From NCBI RefSeq assembly GCF_900168255.1, contig NZ_LT799838.1, positions 2,418,001 through 2,482,000 of the forward strand: DNA of 64,000 nt, read 5' to 3'. The stretch's first letter is position 1. The number at the start of each line of letters is the position of its first letter. This stretch comes from Psychrobacter sp. DAB_AL43B. GTDB taxonomy: Bacteria > Pseudomonadota > Gammaproteobacteria > Pseudomonadales > Moraxellaceae. Under the pieces are notes generated by a model, which searched no databases, had not been told where the DNA came from, and saw nothing but the letters and a program-made list of their open reading frames with translations. Both the position numbers and the translations under genes were made by a program. Shown here piece after piece: positions 37,201-45,597 of the stretch.

Positions 37201-39041
37201 GGTTTCTCATTTTCTGTTCGTGATGGTGTAGCATCTAGTTGGAAATCAACAAAGTTATCTGCAGCAGCGATAATTTCATCTGTGTTGACGGTATAATCTT
37301 TTGTGGCATTTACAGTACCGGTGTTACCCGCTTTATCCGTTGCGACAATACTAATTTCAATAATCGCATCAGCATCTGCCACAAGCTCAGTACCTGGAAC
37401 GTCAATACTAAAATTACCATTGACATCCACTGTACCGGTATAGTCAATACCATTGACGGTAACCGTCACGACATCGTCTAGCGTGAATTCACCCGACACG
37501 GTGCCCGTAACAGCCACGTCTGCCTCTGATTCTGCTTTGTTAATTACGTTGTCAGCAGTTAAGTCATTGATAGTAATCTGGGTGCTGATATCGTCAGGAG
37601 CAATCCTGTCCACCGTATAATCTTTAGTGCTGCTCACACTACCGATGTTTCCAGCTTGATCAGTGGCAGACACGCTCACTTCAATGATCTTATCAGTATC
37701 TGCCACTAGAGCAGTACCTGGAACGTCAATACTGAATTTACCATTGATATCAACGGTACCGGTATAACCAGTGCCATCAACCATCACTGTCACGACATCA
37801 CCGACTGTGAATTCACCCGACACTGTGCCGGTCACTGCCACGTCTGCTTCAGATTCTGCTTTGTTGATGGTGTTGTCATCAGTTAAGTTGTCAACAACAA
37901 CGGTGGTGGTTGCTGCTGTAGGCGCGTCTGTGTCCACTGTATAGTCTTTAGTGCTGCTCACAGTGCCGATGTTTCCAGCTGCATCGGTCGCAGCAACGCT
38001 CACTTCAATGAACTTGTCAGCATCTGCTACGAGCCCAGTACCTGGAACGTCAATACTAAAATTACCAGAAAAATCTACTTTGCCTGTATAATTAATACCG
38101 TTAACTTTTATCGTTACAGTGTTTCCTTCACTGTAATCACCAGAAACTTTACCGGTAATAGCAATATTACCTTCAGCCTCTATAGCATTAATAACGTTAT
38201 CGGCCGTTATGTTATCAACGATAATCTCAGTAGTATTATCATCAGGAGCAACGGTATCAATAGTAATAGTAACGCTCGTACCAGTGAGATTGCTTGCAGT
38301 GGTTGCTGTCAGCTTTTCTGAACCTTCACCCATAGCAGTAATGTCGTCTTGATTGACAGGAATGCTCCATTTATTATCGGCACCAACAATAGCAGTACCA
38401 ATAATCTCACTAGCTTCATTTTTTAAGACAATGGTATCGTCTGCCGTACCAGTACCTGTCACATTAAAACCAGTATCCGCTTCTTCAGCATTGACAATAT
38501 TATCACCAGCAATTGGAGAGGTAATCGTTAATTCCGTAGCCGGAACAATGGTAATATCGGCGGTCTCAGAATTCACGTTACCGGCTGGATCTTTAGCAGT
38601 GATCGTCAAAGTTTCTAGCCCGTTACCCATCGTAGTAACATCTTCTGGAGCGACCGCAATAGTCCATTTACCATTAGCGCCTACAAAGGCAGGACCAATC
38701 TCAACCTTAGTATCTGTTCCGTAAGTTAAGGTAATCTTGTCACCAGCTGTACCAGTACCCGTCACGTTAAAGCCTTTTTCAGCTTCTTCAGCATTGACAA
38801 TGTCATCGCCTGCGATTGGTTTATCGACTGTTAGTAGAGCGATGGTATCTACCGTTACTGTTACTGCAGGCGCAGCTTCACTCACGTTACCAGCAGCATC
38901 TTTAAGGTTGTAGCTTAAGCTATGATCACCATCGGTAAGGGCTGTTTCTGGTGTTAAAGTCACGGTGTTATCTGGGTTGGTGACTGAAGTCGATGGCACA
39001 ACTTTGCCATCAATTACCAACTGCGGAGTGCCATTAGCCAC
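34254..39041 (-). CDS. Bap-type giant adhesin, C-terminal part after a frameshift
   Basis: 1,595 codons continuing the adhesin begun at 41175, in another frame. In order: the end of one Ig-like module, two modules of the type PIAGDxIVNAEEA, three modules of about 105 residues (DNTINKAESEADVAVTGTVSG) ending TKDYTVD, and two related beta-rich modules with VCBS-like ends (GQYGTLTISSDGTYEYKI; GKYGQLTIDANGEYTYSV). The C-terminus is of the type I secretion class (SFTMGAGADTVIFTNLGD, WTDFNATQGDKIDIAGLL). No good ribosome-binding site precedes the apparent GTG at 39041. On its own this part would lack the N-terminal anchoring region. Confidence 0.85.
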   Translation of the reverse strand: MANGTPQLVIDGKVVPSTSVTNPDNTVTLTPETALTDGDHSLSYNLKDAAGNVSEAAPAVTVTVDTIALLTVDKPIAGDDIVNAEEAEKGFNVTGTGTAGDKITLTYGTDTKVEIGPAFVGANGKWTIAVAPEDVTTMGNGLETLTITAKDPAGNVNSETADITIVPATELTITSPIAGDNIVNAEEADTGFNVTGTGTADDTIVLKNEASEIIGTAIVGADNKWSIPVNQDDITAMGEGSEKLTATTASNLTGTSVTITIDTVAPDDNTTEIIVDNITADNVINAIEAEGNIAITGKVSGDYSEGNTVTIKVNGINYTGKVDFSGNFSIDVPGTGLVADADKFIEVSVAATDAAGNIGTVSSTKDYTVDTDAPTAATTTVVVDNLTDDNTINKAESEADVAVTGTVSGEFTVGDVVTVMVDGTGYTGTVDINGKFSIDVPGTALVADTDKIIEVSVSATDQAGNIGSVSSTKDYTVDRIAPDDISTQITINDLTADNVINKAESEADVAVTGTVSGEFTLDDVVTVTVNGIDYTGTVDVNGNFSIDVPGTELVADADAIIEISIVATDKAGNTGTVNATKDYTVNTDEIIAAADNFVDFQLDATPSRTENEKPSDLDKTGFTVVGASLGPVLGAGVVANVVNNSVVLEVGEDQVREVTVKGNAGGIQVVGTMDLSLYKLNESTNEWEIQEVKENWVVSYLLGGVSKDTKFSLDEGQWLFVMSGGEGISALTGYTLEFKKDVVLDYSEATAVSGSVTGDILAGDDSNFSYDELPGGTTVTSITSFNGVQEIETGSNVIQGQYGTLTISSDGTYEYKINEDFRGPYGSEESFTYTITSPDGNTASADLNIQLNILPVDQQIKVDENLVVDIEPTVILDTKDSAIKDAVGFGVLDLSFGSSSVLDLELLGGKPPLEFTVGDNQMRELTLHGSGGGVDIAKTYSMAVYKLDENTGQYVQVHFEKNWFNVPFLGGKSDPLTLQFGEGDYKAVLLTAGGLGLLSGNGLYVDRDTIYDYNIPSKFTGQIEGDATPDAGTVILKVGEESVTSGAPVTYQGKYGQLTIDANGEYTYSVDNNSNNPTWKPPYGEVDSFRLVTKDANGKAAVETLNIKISTHTATNDFNEATVNEQNVTSDIQYNRDYKAVGNHGNTMEETFEIGSNKVASATINVQSSAKNVTYTLTNTTTGEVFTKQVSGDKGQSLNDTIYDLPAGAYKINIVTSGGFAGGNIKGYQFVVDLVHTDEFKGSTFNPVTGLLLDNDTGIDNVSELKVGSKSVFVSDPNQGAKSIDIEGLYGTLTVNKDGSYSYLPNGEAYGIENFTYETISVTGVKETANLEINVGKTITASVYDDSVTSSAADDSFTMGAGADTVIFTNLGDTKGGNGNNGIDNWTDFNATQGDKIDIAGLLDGNQTAGNIGNYLAYESGVLMVDRNGNAEYEAMLQITATDLDELLGSINWQVESAGIANFSIGAIGEDVINISDDTYDSPLINLSEELNTFNLSGAGQSISLSDIFENEIIDISGTGANTLNISDGDIINSGASNPIYVKGNSDDTVDLQGNGWVNTQQTVKDNEGQEYNVWQVDSNSSSQIYIDTEIANII

Positions 39042-41175
39042 TTTGATCAGCAGGAACGATCACACTTGGGGTGTTGTCGTTAGTGACGCCACCAGAAGCA
39101 ATCATTTCAGCAGGGTCTAGAACATCGCCGCTGCCATCGTTAGCAACGTTGTCTGTAATAACAGGGGCGTCGATTGGGTCAGTTGGGGCGGTGATGTCAA
39201 CCACACCAACACTTTCTGTCAATTCCTCTGATTTGTTACCAGCAACGTCTTTAATGCTCGCAGTTATGTCCAGCGATTCGCCTTCTGCTGGTGCAGGGAC
39301 TTTAACAGTGACTTCTTTTGCATTGATATCTGCTGGCGTTAAGACTTTCTCAACACCGTTAGCCACGACGGTGTCACCTGCAACGGCATTGGCTGGAAGG
39401 CCTATGACAACGTCTACATTGCCGTCAGCATCAATCTCAGCAGCATTCAGGAATTCATCACCATTACCAACCACGATACTGGTTGGCTTACCTGGAGCAA
39501 TGGTGTCAACAGTGATATCAACAGGTATACTTGGAGCACTGCTGTTACTTGCTTTGTCTGTTACGGTGGCAAAAACACTATAGTCACCATCTTCAATAAT
39601 ACCACCTGGACTATTTGGAATGGTGACGGCGGCAACGCCAGCTATTGCTTCAGGACCAGTTACAATATGGGTAATCTCTACTGGATCGCCATCACCGGTT
39701 GGGACAACCGTTATGGTAATAGTGTCACCTTCTAATGTACCGGTTGGTAAGGTGACTTGGGTTTTAATACCATTTGCAAGCTCTTCCGCATTGACACCGT
39801 TTTCCGCTTCTGGAATGGCAATGACTGGAGCAACTTGATCTGCTCCTTCTTGACCACCAGGCGCTGTGGTGTCTTCTGCCACAATATCAGTAGGTTCAGA
39901 CTTATTCCCCGCCGCATCAGTTGCCGTCACAGTGATGGTCTCACCATCAACTAATGGTGTCTCACTGGTGTCAATCTTATAGTTACCATCGTCATCAGCA
40001 GTCACGGTGTAATCAGGAACGCCGTCACCATTGATATCAACATTAACAGTAGCGCCAGGCTCAGTACTGCCTGTGATAAGCGTGCCTTCAGGGTTGATCT
40101 CAGCGGTTGGTGCATCAGGAGCGGTAGTATCTTCTGCCACAATATCAGTAGGCTCAGACTCATTCCCCGCCTTATCCGTTGCCGTCACAGTGATGGTCTC
40201 ACCATCAACTAATGGCGTGTCACTGGTATCGACTTCATAGTTGCCATCATCATCGGCAGTCACGGTGTAGTCAGGAATGCCGTCACCATTGATATCAACA
40301 TTAACAGTAGCGCCAGGCTCAGTACTGCCTGTGATAAGCGTGCCTTCAGGGTTGATCTCAGCGGTTGGTGCATCAGGAGCGGTAGTATCTTCTGCCACAA
40401 TATCAGTAGGCTCAGACTCATTCCCCGCCTTATCCGTTGCCGTCACAGTGATGGTCTCACCATCAACTAATGGCGTGTCACTGGTATCGACTTCATAGTT
40501 GCCATCATCACCGGCAGCCACGGTGTAATCAGGAACGCCGTCACCATTGATATCAACATCAACAGTAGCACCAGGCTCAGTACTGCCTGTGATAAGCGTG
40601 CCTTCAGGGTTAATCTCAGCGACTGGGGCATCAGGGGCGGTGGTATCGACTGGTGGTTTACTACCATTATTATTACTACTACCGCTGCTACCTAGAGCCG
40701 CACCTAATAGTCCTACGCCCGCAAGACCCACTAACCATGGCAATGCATTAAAACCTTCTGTTTCCGTCGCGCCTATCCACCAAGGAGCAATCTGTGGATT
40801 TCCACCCAGCGCTTGGCCTTGTATATCGCCTGTTTCTAACTCGGTGACATAGTCTGCCACTTCACCTGAATCAGGAATGTAATAGTAATAGCTACCATCT
40901 TCTGCCATGCCTAGAAGTGCGCTGTCGATATCATCGTAAAACCCTTCAATAATAAGATCGGGATTTTCACTATCGCCTTCAAACGAGACATGAAGGTCTT
41001 TATCTATTCGTTTGGTAATAATGTGGTTTGGAGCGTGACCCGTCGATTCATCAAGTAGCTCATAGTTAATTTTATCAACGGCTTTGATTATTGTAGGTTT
41101 GCCATCTTGGGTAACAACTTTGTGCTCAGTAATAGTTTTTATTTGGTCATTTACTTTAACGGTGATAGTGCTCAT
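39034..41175 (-). CDS. Bap-type giant adhesin, N-terminal part
   Basis: 713 codons. The N-terminal domain (1-140; ITEHKVVTQDGKPTII, EDGSYYYYIPDSGEV) is the BapA-type prefix. A hydrophobic stretch LPWLVGLAGVGLLGAALG (145-162) comes next, then three nearly identical 86-residue Ig-like modules (178-435), each with a DINGDGxPD calcium-type loop, then further Ig-like modules. The AAGGA ribosome-binding site supports ATG 41175. The frame stops (TAA) right after PADQSG, while the next frame continues the same module with VANGTPQLVIDG. One extra base or two lost bases near 39040 would explain the split. It follows an OmpA-like lipoprotein gene by 63 bp. Confidence 0.88.
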   Translation of the reverse strand: MSTITVKVNDQIKTITEHKVVTQDGKPTIIKAVDKINYELLDESTGHAPNHIITKRIDKDLHVSFEGDSENPDLIIEGFYDDIDSALLGMAEDGSYYYYIPDSGEVADYVTELETGDIQGQALGGNPQIAPWWIGATETEGFNALPWLVGLAGVGLLGAALGSSGSSNNNGSKPPVDTTAPDAPVAEINPEGTLITGSTEPGATVDVDINGDGVPDYTVAAGDDGNYEVDTSDTPLVDGETITVTATDKAGNESEPTDIVAEDTTAPDAPTAEINPEGTLITGSTEPGATVNVDINGDGIPDYTVTADDDGNYEVDTSDTPLVDGETITVTATDKAGNESEPTDIVAEDTTAPDAPTAEINPEGTLITGSTEPGATVNVDINGDGVPDYTVTADDDGNYKIDTSETPLVDGETITVTATDAAGNKSEPTDIVAEDTTAPGGQEGADQVAPVIAIPEAENGVNAEELANGIKTQVTLPTGTLEGDTITITVVPTGDGDPVEITHIVTGPEAIAGVAAVTIPNSPGGIIEDGDYSVFATVTDKASNSSAPSIPVDITVDTIAPGKPTSIVVGNGDEFLNAAEIDADGNVDVVIGLPANAVAGDTVVANGVEKVLTPADINAKEVTVKVPAPAEGESLDITASIKDVAGNKSEELTESVGVVDITAPTDPIDAPVITDNVANDGSGDVLDPAEMIASGGVTNDNTPSVIVPADQSG
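39871..40644 (-). repeat. Three near-identical 258-bp coding repeats in the adhesin
   Basis: Each unit encodes 86 residues starting TTAPDAP and ending DIVAED. Units differ by a few bases only (for instance VAAGDD versus VTADDD). Near identity at the DNA level allows copy-number change by recombination and is also a risk for assembly errors. Confidence 0.93.
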
Positions 41176-41238
41176 GACATCATCCTTGAGTGATTAGTTC
41201 TAAATGAGATAGGTATCAATATAGAGTTATGAGTTAGT

Positions 41239-42210
41239 TTAATTATTCCCTTTACTTACAATAGCAACAACTCGGCGGTTGTTTCGGCGACCCTCTTCAG
41301 TATTATTGGTATCGATTGGCATCGTCTCGCCGTGCCCTATGCTGCTCAGACGTACAGTCTCTAGACCATATTGATCTACTAGAATGTTTTTAACGATGTT
41401 TGCACGAGACTGAGAAAGTTTTAGGTTATAACTTTCAGGTCCTTTATTGTCCGTGTGACCTGCTAGAGTAACTGCCATTTGCGGATAAGATTGAATAAAA
41501 TTAGCCATACCATCTAACACTGCAGAGTGATTACTTTTAATACCTGCACTATCAAAATCAAACAGCACATTGAATTGAGGAGGGTTTTTAATTTCTATGG
41601 GTTTATCGACAGTAGAGGCCGCGATAGGTTGTTGTAGGAGAGCTACAGATGGAGTTGCGGCGGTACAGTCCGATACGACTCGACTAATTTGATGCGTTTG
41701 CTGGGAACTTCCGTTTAATAGCACTAACGCTTCATCAGCAGGTATCTGCTTAATAACAGGTCGACCTGTTTCTGATAGATCGACTTGTAAATAAGTCGTC
41801 GTTTGAGGAATAAATTGATAGTTTTTAGAGTGAGAAATGACTTTACCACTTTCACTATTTAGGATTTCTGCATTGATGGTCTGTGAGGCATTGCAAATAA
41901 TCAGCTCAGAATAATGGCCACTTTTTAAACTAACCTGAAAAAGGTTATCAGATCCAACGCCTATATTGATATTACTGGACTGCTCACTATCATGAGAATC
42001 ACGAAAAAAGACGATTCTGCTTTCATTAGTTTCTAAATTTGCATTAGTAGGCTTATAAAACACTTCGCCACTCTTTTTCCAAGTGACGGACTTAATTTGG
42101 TGACTAAAGTCAGAGGTGGATAACATAGGATCAGTTTTGATAGTTTGGCAACCTACTAAACCAATCGTTGCAAAAATTGCAGTCGATAATAATATAGTTC
42201 TGCTGTCCAT
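41239..42210 (-). CDS. OmpA-family lipoprotein upstream of the adhesin
   Basis: 323 residues. A lipobox LVGC gives Cys21, followed by an unassigned beta-rich region (25-200) and a C-terminal OmpA-like peptidoglycan-binding domain: FNVLFDFDSAGIKSN, VTLAGHTDNKGPESYN, LSQSRANIVKNIL and RRNNRRVVAIV. It probably tethers the outer membrane to the cell wall. It precedes the adhesin by 63 bp on the same strand and shares its terminator, so a role in anchoring or secreting the adhesin is likely but inferred. No type I secretion genes are in the window. Confidence 0.88.
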   Translation of the reverse strand: MDSRTILLSTAIFATIGLVGCQTIKTDPMLSTSDFSHQIKSVTWKKSGEVFYKPTNANLETNESRIVFFRDSHDSEQSSNINIGVGSDNLFQVSLKSGHYSELIICNASQTINAEILNSESGKVISHSKNYQFIPQTTTYLQVDLSETGRPVIKQIPADEALVLLNGSSQQTHQISRVVSDCTAATPSVALLQQPIAASTVDKPIEIKNPPQFNVLFDFDSAGIKSNHSAVLDGMANFIQSYPQMAVTLAGHTDNKGPESYNLKLSQSRANIVKNILVDQYGLETVRLSSIGHGETMPIDTNNTEEGRRNNRRVVAIVSKGNN

Positions 42211-42720
42211 AGCGTCTTGTTCCGGTAAATGAAAAATCTAGTTTATAAACATTCTTTCTATTACTGTATACACCCAATATCTTTATGGAATTAAACTAGA
42301 TTTCCATAATGAAAGTATGGCTTTATAAAACGTAGTAATTAGTTTTTTATTACTGATGCGTTAATTTTATTATAGCTTTCTGTATTTATAATGCAATCAT
42401 GTAAGTTTGCTCAAACCTATATCATCAATCCTAGTATGGAATAAAATATATTATGATTTTATTAAAATTAATTAGATAAAATCATAGCTGATAAGCCCAT
42501 TAAAAAAATGTATTCCATAAGGTTGTTATTAGCTATATTAAAATTATGGTTTACTATTAAATTCGAGAAAATTGATTAATAAAACTATCAAGATAAAGCC
42601 AGATCATTAGAAAACCTTACTATTCTTATAGCGTAGATATATATCAACGAGGCATTCTAATACTAGAAAAAGTATTTTTTTATAATGATTAAATTTCGTA
42701 AAAAATAGTGAGCTACCTTA
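42211..42720. other. AT-rich intergenic region upstream of the adhesin operon
   Basis: 510 bp of very AT-rich DNA holding the promoter of the lipoprotein-adhesin operon. No gene or clear box was recognised. Confidence 0.4.
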
Positions 42721-43387
42721 GTGTTTACAATACTTCTACATTTAGGCATCTTCTTTACCTTCTACGTAAATTCGTATGAAAACAATATAGCTCGCAGTAA
42801 AAAAACTGCTGCTAATCCTATTATTACTACCAGTGTAGGCAATGATTGGCCGCCAATTAAGACTCAAGCTTGTATGAATGCCTTTGATACCACGAAAGCT
42901 CTATAAAAAGTCGATAATAGTCAAGTAATATATTTACATTTGAGTAAGAAACCTATAATTCACACTCATGCAAATAAACCTATTAGAACCATAGAAAATA
43001 GCGACGCTAACCTTTTTTATTCCATGAAGTCAGACGCTATAAGCAATAAAAAAGTTACAATAAAACAACAATAAATTAGAGAAACAACCAATTATTAAAG
43101 TAGTACCTATTTTATCTAATGATGAAAATTTAGAAAACATTAAATGTGATGTAGTTTTTCTTAATATAGATACACTTATACCCAATTCAAAATCTCAAAT
43201 AGATAAATGATATGATTTGATAAAAACTGAAATAGAAGAAAATAACAATCAACTTAGTAACGCTATTAACGAAGTGAAAAAACGTAACCAACAAAAAATA
43301 GATGAAATACAGAAAGAGCAGGTTAACACTAACAAGTATATTTATAATAATGAATATACTAAACTTTCTACTAAAGGTATTGAATAA
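42721..43387 (+). pseudogene. Eroded gene of unknown function
   Basis: An initial frame (start GTG 42721; a hydrophobic start, then ITTSVGNDWPPIKTQACMNA) meets TAA at 42904. The same frame then stays open to 43072 (VIYLHLSKKPIIHTHANKP). From 43075 the open text moves to another frame (LEKQPIIKVVPILSND), meets TGA at 43208 and continues to 43387 with a Lys/Glu/Gln/Asn-rich coiled-coil-like end. Two in-frame stops and one frameshift in about 220 codons mark a decayed gene. I do not recognise the family; a signal-anchored protein with a coiled-coil tail is all that can be said. Confidence 0.5.
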
Positions 43388-43748
43388 ATCCCTATAAAAA
43401 CGAAGGCTTCTTAAGTTATAAAGTAAACACTTAAAAAATCAGTTATATGGCTGTTAAAGTATTGTTCACTAACAGTTTTTATAATCTTATTTTAAAAAAT
43501 TTATTCATAAACGAACCTAAGTCGACTTTATTTACTAATAACAATGTTCAATAAAATTCATTCTTTTACTTATCAACCTAATTATACAAATCGTTAAATA
43601 ACGTTAGCTATTTTTTTCCTTAGGTTAAAAAAATAAAGTCACCAATTGACAGATAATTAAACTCTGTTAGAATCTGTAACACGACTGTATTGTTTTACAG
43701 TCTAATTATTGTAATTAAAGAATAACTAACAAATAGGAAGGGAATCAC
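43388..43748. other. Region upstream of the Roadblock-BLUF-GTPase operon
   Basis: About 360 bp of AT-rich DNA. Its right end carries the promoter at 43646-43673 and a 5' leader of about 65 nt. No gene seen. Confidence 0.5.
43646..43673 (+). promoter_or_regulatory. Sigma-70 promoter of the light/GTPase operon
   Basis: A perfect TTGACA (43646-43651) and TAGAAT (43668-43673) with a 16-bp spacer. Transcription would start near 43680, leaving a leader of about 65 nt before the first Roadblock gene. Confidence 0.78.
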
Positions 43749-44108
43749 ATGGCGAGTATCGATGCTTCTTTACAGGAATTAATGACACTTGACGGAGCTA
43801 TGGGAGGTTGTGTAGTCGACTATATGTCAGGCATGGTTTTGGGTTCTATTGGCTCAGGAGTAGACTTAGAACTAGCAGCTGCTGGTAATTCACAAGTCGT
43901 AAAAGCAAAAATGGAGACAATGAAGTCTCTTGGCATCAACGGTGGTATCAATGATATTTTGATCACCCTTGATACACAGCTTCATATTATTCGACCAACA
44001 CCTAAGCATCAGGATCTATTTATTTATCTTGTACTTGATAAGGCTAAAGCAAACTTAGCTTTAGCACGCCGCAAAGTGCAATCAATAGAAGATAGTATCG
44101 AAATATAG
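43749..44108 (+). CDS. Roadblock/LC7-domain protein, first copy
   Basis: 119 residues covering one Roadblock/LC7 domain: LQELMTLDGAMGGCVVDYMSGMVLGS, followed by ELAAAGNSQVVKAKMETMKSLG and the strand-helix end IRPTPKHQDLFIYLVLDKAKANLALARRKV (quoted here in parts: LFIYLVLDKAKANLALAR). Such proteins (MglB is the model) dimerise and bind small GTPases, often as GAPs. An AGGAAGGG ribosome-binding site lies 7 bp upstream. First gene of a four-gene operon containing a GTPase and a BLUF photoreceptor. A hairpin in the 155-bp gap after it may set its level apart from the later genes. Confidence 0.85.
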   Translation: MASIDASLQELMTLDGAMGGCVVDYMSGMVLGSIGSGVDLELAAAGNSQVVKAKMETMKSLGINGGINDILITLDTQLHIIRPTPKHQDLFIYLVLDKAKANLALARRKVQSIEDSIEI

Positions 44109-44115
44109 ATTTGTT

Positions 44116-44168
44116 AAAATATTTCTGTTAATAAGCTGTAAGAGCAGTTTTATTAACAGGGATATTTT
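44116..44168 (+). terminator. Hairpin in the operon after the first Roadblock gene
   Basis: Nested inverted repeats AAAATATT / ATATTTT, CTGTTAATAA / TTATTAACAG and a GCTG / CAG tip form one long stem-loop, followed by ATTTTATTG. It starts 8 bp past the stop of the first Roadblock gene. It is AT-rich and lacks a full T-run, so partial termination or a transcript-processing/stabilising role is likelier than full termination. Confidence 0.5.
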
Positions 44169-44263
44169 ATTGTGCCTATTAGGGTACATAACAGTGAACT
44201 GGGCTGTGCTCAGTTATTACTTAATGACTTTTTTAGAATTTTAGCAAGGATGCGAGGGGCGAA

Positions 44264-45031
44264 ATGAAATGTATTGCATACGTCAGTGAAGTGCCTCTTA
44301 CTAATGGTGGTGTTCGTCTACCTGTTGGATTGTCAGGCATAGTTAGAGCTTCTAACAGAAATAAAGCATCCGATATAACCGGCTTTTTATGCTACCGCCA
44401 TGGATACTATATTCAGGTTATTGAAGGGCCTGATAGAGAAGTAAGTCAGCTGGCATCGAAGATAGAAGTTGACTCTAGACATGAAAATTTTCGGGTTTTC
44501 ATTAATAAACGTATTTCTGAGCGATGTTTTCCAGATTGGAGAGTAAATGTCTTCGATTTTATAGATCAAAGTCCTTTATTTAAGCAATTCATTACGGGTT
44601 ATAGAGCAGAAATAGCCAATCTTACTGAAGCGCAGAAACTACCTATCCAATACTTCCACGATTTAAGCTCTATACCTGATTCAGACCATTCAAATATCAA
44701 TTCTAGCCAAAGTTATGAAGGTAAGAACCTAAGGTTACTTGCTTGGCCTGATTTCAATCTTATTAATCAGTCGCAAATGATTATAGATTTATGCGTCAAA
44801 CTAACCAAACAACCTTATTCATTCGACCAGTTGCTTGATGATGATCAACTGGGTACACGTGAACATATCATCACAACCCTCGAAAAATTTGACGCACTGG
44901 GAATATTGAAAGTGACAGAATCAGAGTTGCTGAAAGAACCAGAACAACCAAAAGAACAAAAACCAGAAACACAGACAAAAAAACCTAGTAGTTTTTATGG
45001 CGCTATCAAAAAATTTCTAGGAATGAGGTAA
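44264..45031 (+). CDS. BLUF-domain blue-light receptor
   Basis: 255 residues. A BLUF flavin-binding domain (about 1-95) has the three residues of the photocycle: Y6 (CIAYVSE), N33 (ASNRNKASDITGFLCY) and Q51 (YYIQVIEG). N-to-Q spacing is 18, as in AppA. The family's C-terminal W/F region appears as FPDWRVNVFDF. The remaining 160 residues have no recognised output domain: a helical middle and a Pro/Glu/Gln/Lys-rich linker to a basic C-terminus. It lies between a Roadblock protein and a small GTPase, 3 bp before the latter, so it probably signals by protein contact. It may sense temperature too, as some BLUF proteins do. Confidence 0.88.
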   Translation: MKCIAYVSEVPLTNGGVRLPVGLSGIVRASNRNKASDITGFLCYRHGYYIQVIEGPDREVSQLASKIEVDSRHENFRVFINKRISERCFPDWRVNVFDFIDQSPLFKQFITGYRAEIANLTEAQKLPIQYFHDLSSIPDSDHSNINSSQSYEGKNLRLLAWPDFNLINQSQMIIDLCVKLTKQPYSFDQLLDDDQLGTREHIITTLEKFDALGILKVTESELLKEPEQPKEQKPETQTKKPSSFYGAIKKFLGMR

Positions 45032-45034
45032 AAA

Positions 45035-45568
45035 GTGGACTATCAAAAATTAGCAATTATTGGAGAAGTTGGTGCTGGGAAAACTCAGATAATCGAAACC
45101 CTAAGCGAAATCAGTCCTTTTGGTACAGAAGCAAAGTCCACTATTGATATAGGTAAAGAATATACAACAGTGGGTATTGACTACGGGCGTATTACGCTTT
45201 CTGACAGTATGGCGCTGGGTCTTTATGGCGTTCCAGGACAGGAGCGTTACTCCTTTTTATGGGAGTTTGTGAATAACTCTCTTTGGGGACTGCTTATTCT
45301 TATCAAGTACGGGGAAACTCCCAACTATGATAATCTAGACAAAATGCTAACTTTTTTTGATCCAGAGAAAAGTCAAACTACTTGCATTGTTGCAATAACA
45401 CACTGCGAAGACGCTGATGAGTTTGACCTAGCGGTCCTTGGTCAAGAAATAAGAACTATGTTGATGCACCATAAAGTTGTTGCTCCAGTTATCAATATTG
45501 ATCCTAGGAGTCGAGAGTCTGCGACATCCCTTCTCGTCTTATTTAATGCACTTAATAGTGAAAAATAA
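45035..45568 (+). CDS. MglA-like small GTPase
   Basis: 177 residues. P-loop GEVGAGKT is at 10-17, switch I probably includes TT44-45, the switch II/G3 region is VPGQERY (66-72; Asp of DxxG replaced), and the base-recognition motif is THCED at 122-126 instead of NKxD. These deviations are usual in the bacterial GTPases paired with Roadblock proteins. It starts at GTG 45035, 3 bp after the BLUF stop. A Roadblock partner follows after about 30 bp. It probably acts as the nucleotide-dependent switch of the operon, regulated by one or both Roadblock proteins. Confidence 0.85.
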   Translation: MDYQKLAIIGEVGAGKTQIIETLSEISPFGTEAKSTIDIGKEYTTVGIDYGRITLSDSMALGLYGVPGQERYSFLWEFVNNSLWGLLILIKYGETPNYDNLDKMLTFFDPEKSQTTCIVAITHCEDADEFDLAVLGQEIRTMLMHHKVVAPVINIDPRSRESATSLLVLFNALNSEK

Positions 45569-45597
45569 TTTTAAATATGATTATGCCTAATGGGAAA

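Noticed and set aside
39034..39041. Programmed frameshift in the adhesin
   Set aside because: No slippery heptamer is present at the overlap. A mutation or sequence error is simpler, so it is reported only as a frameshift.
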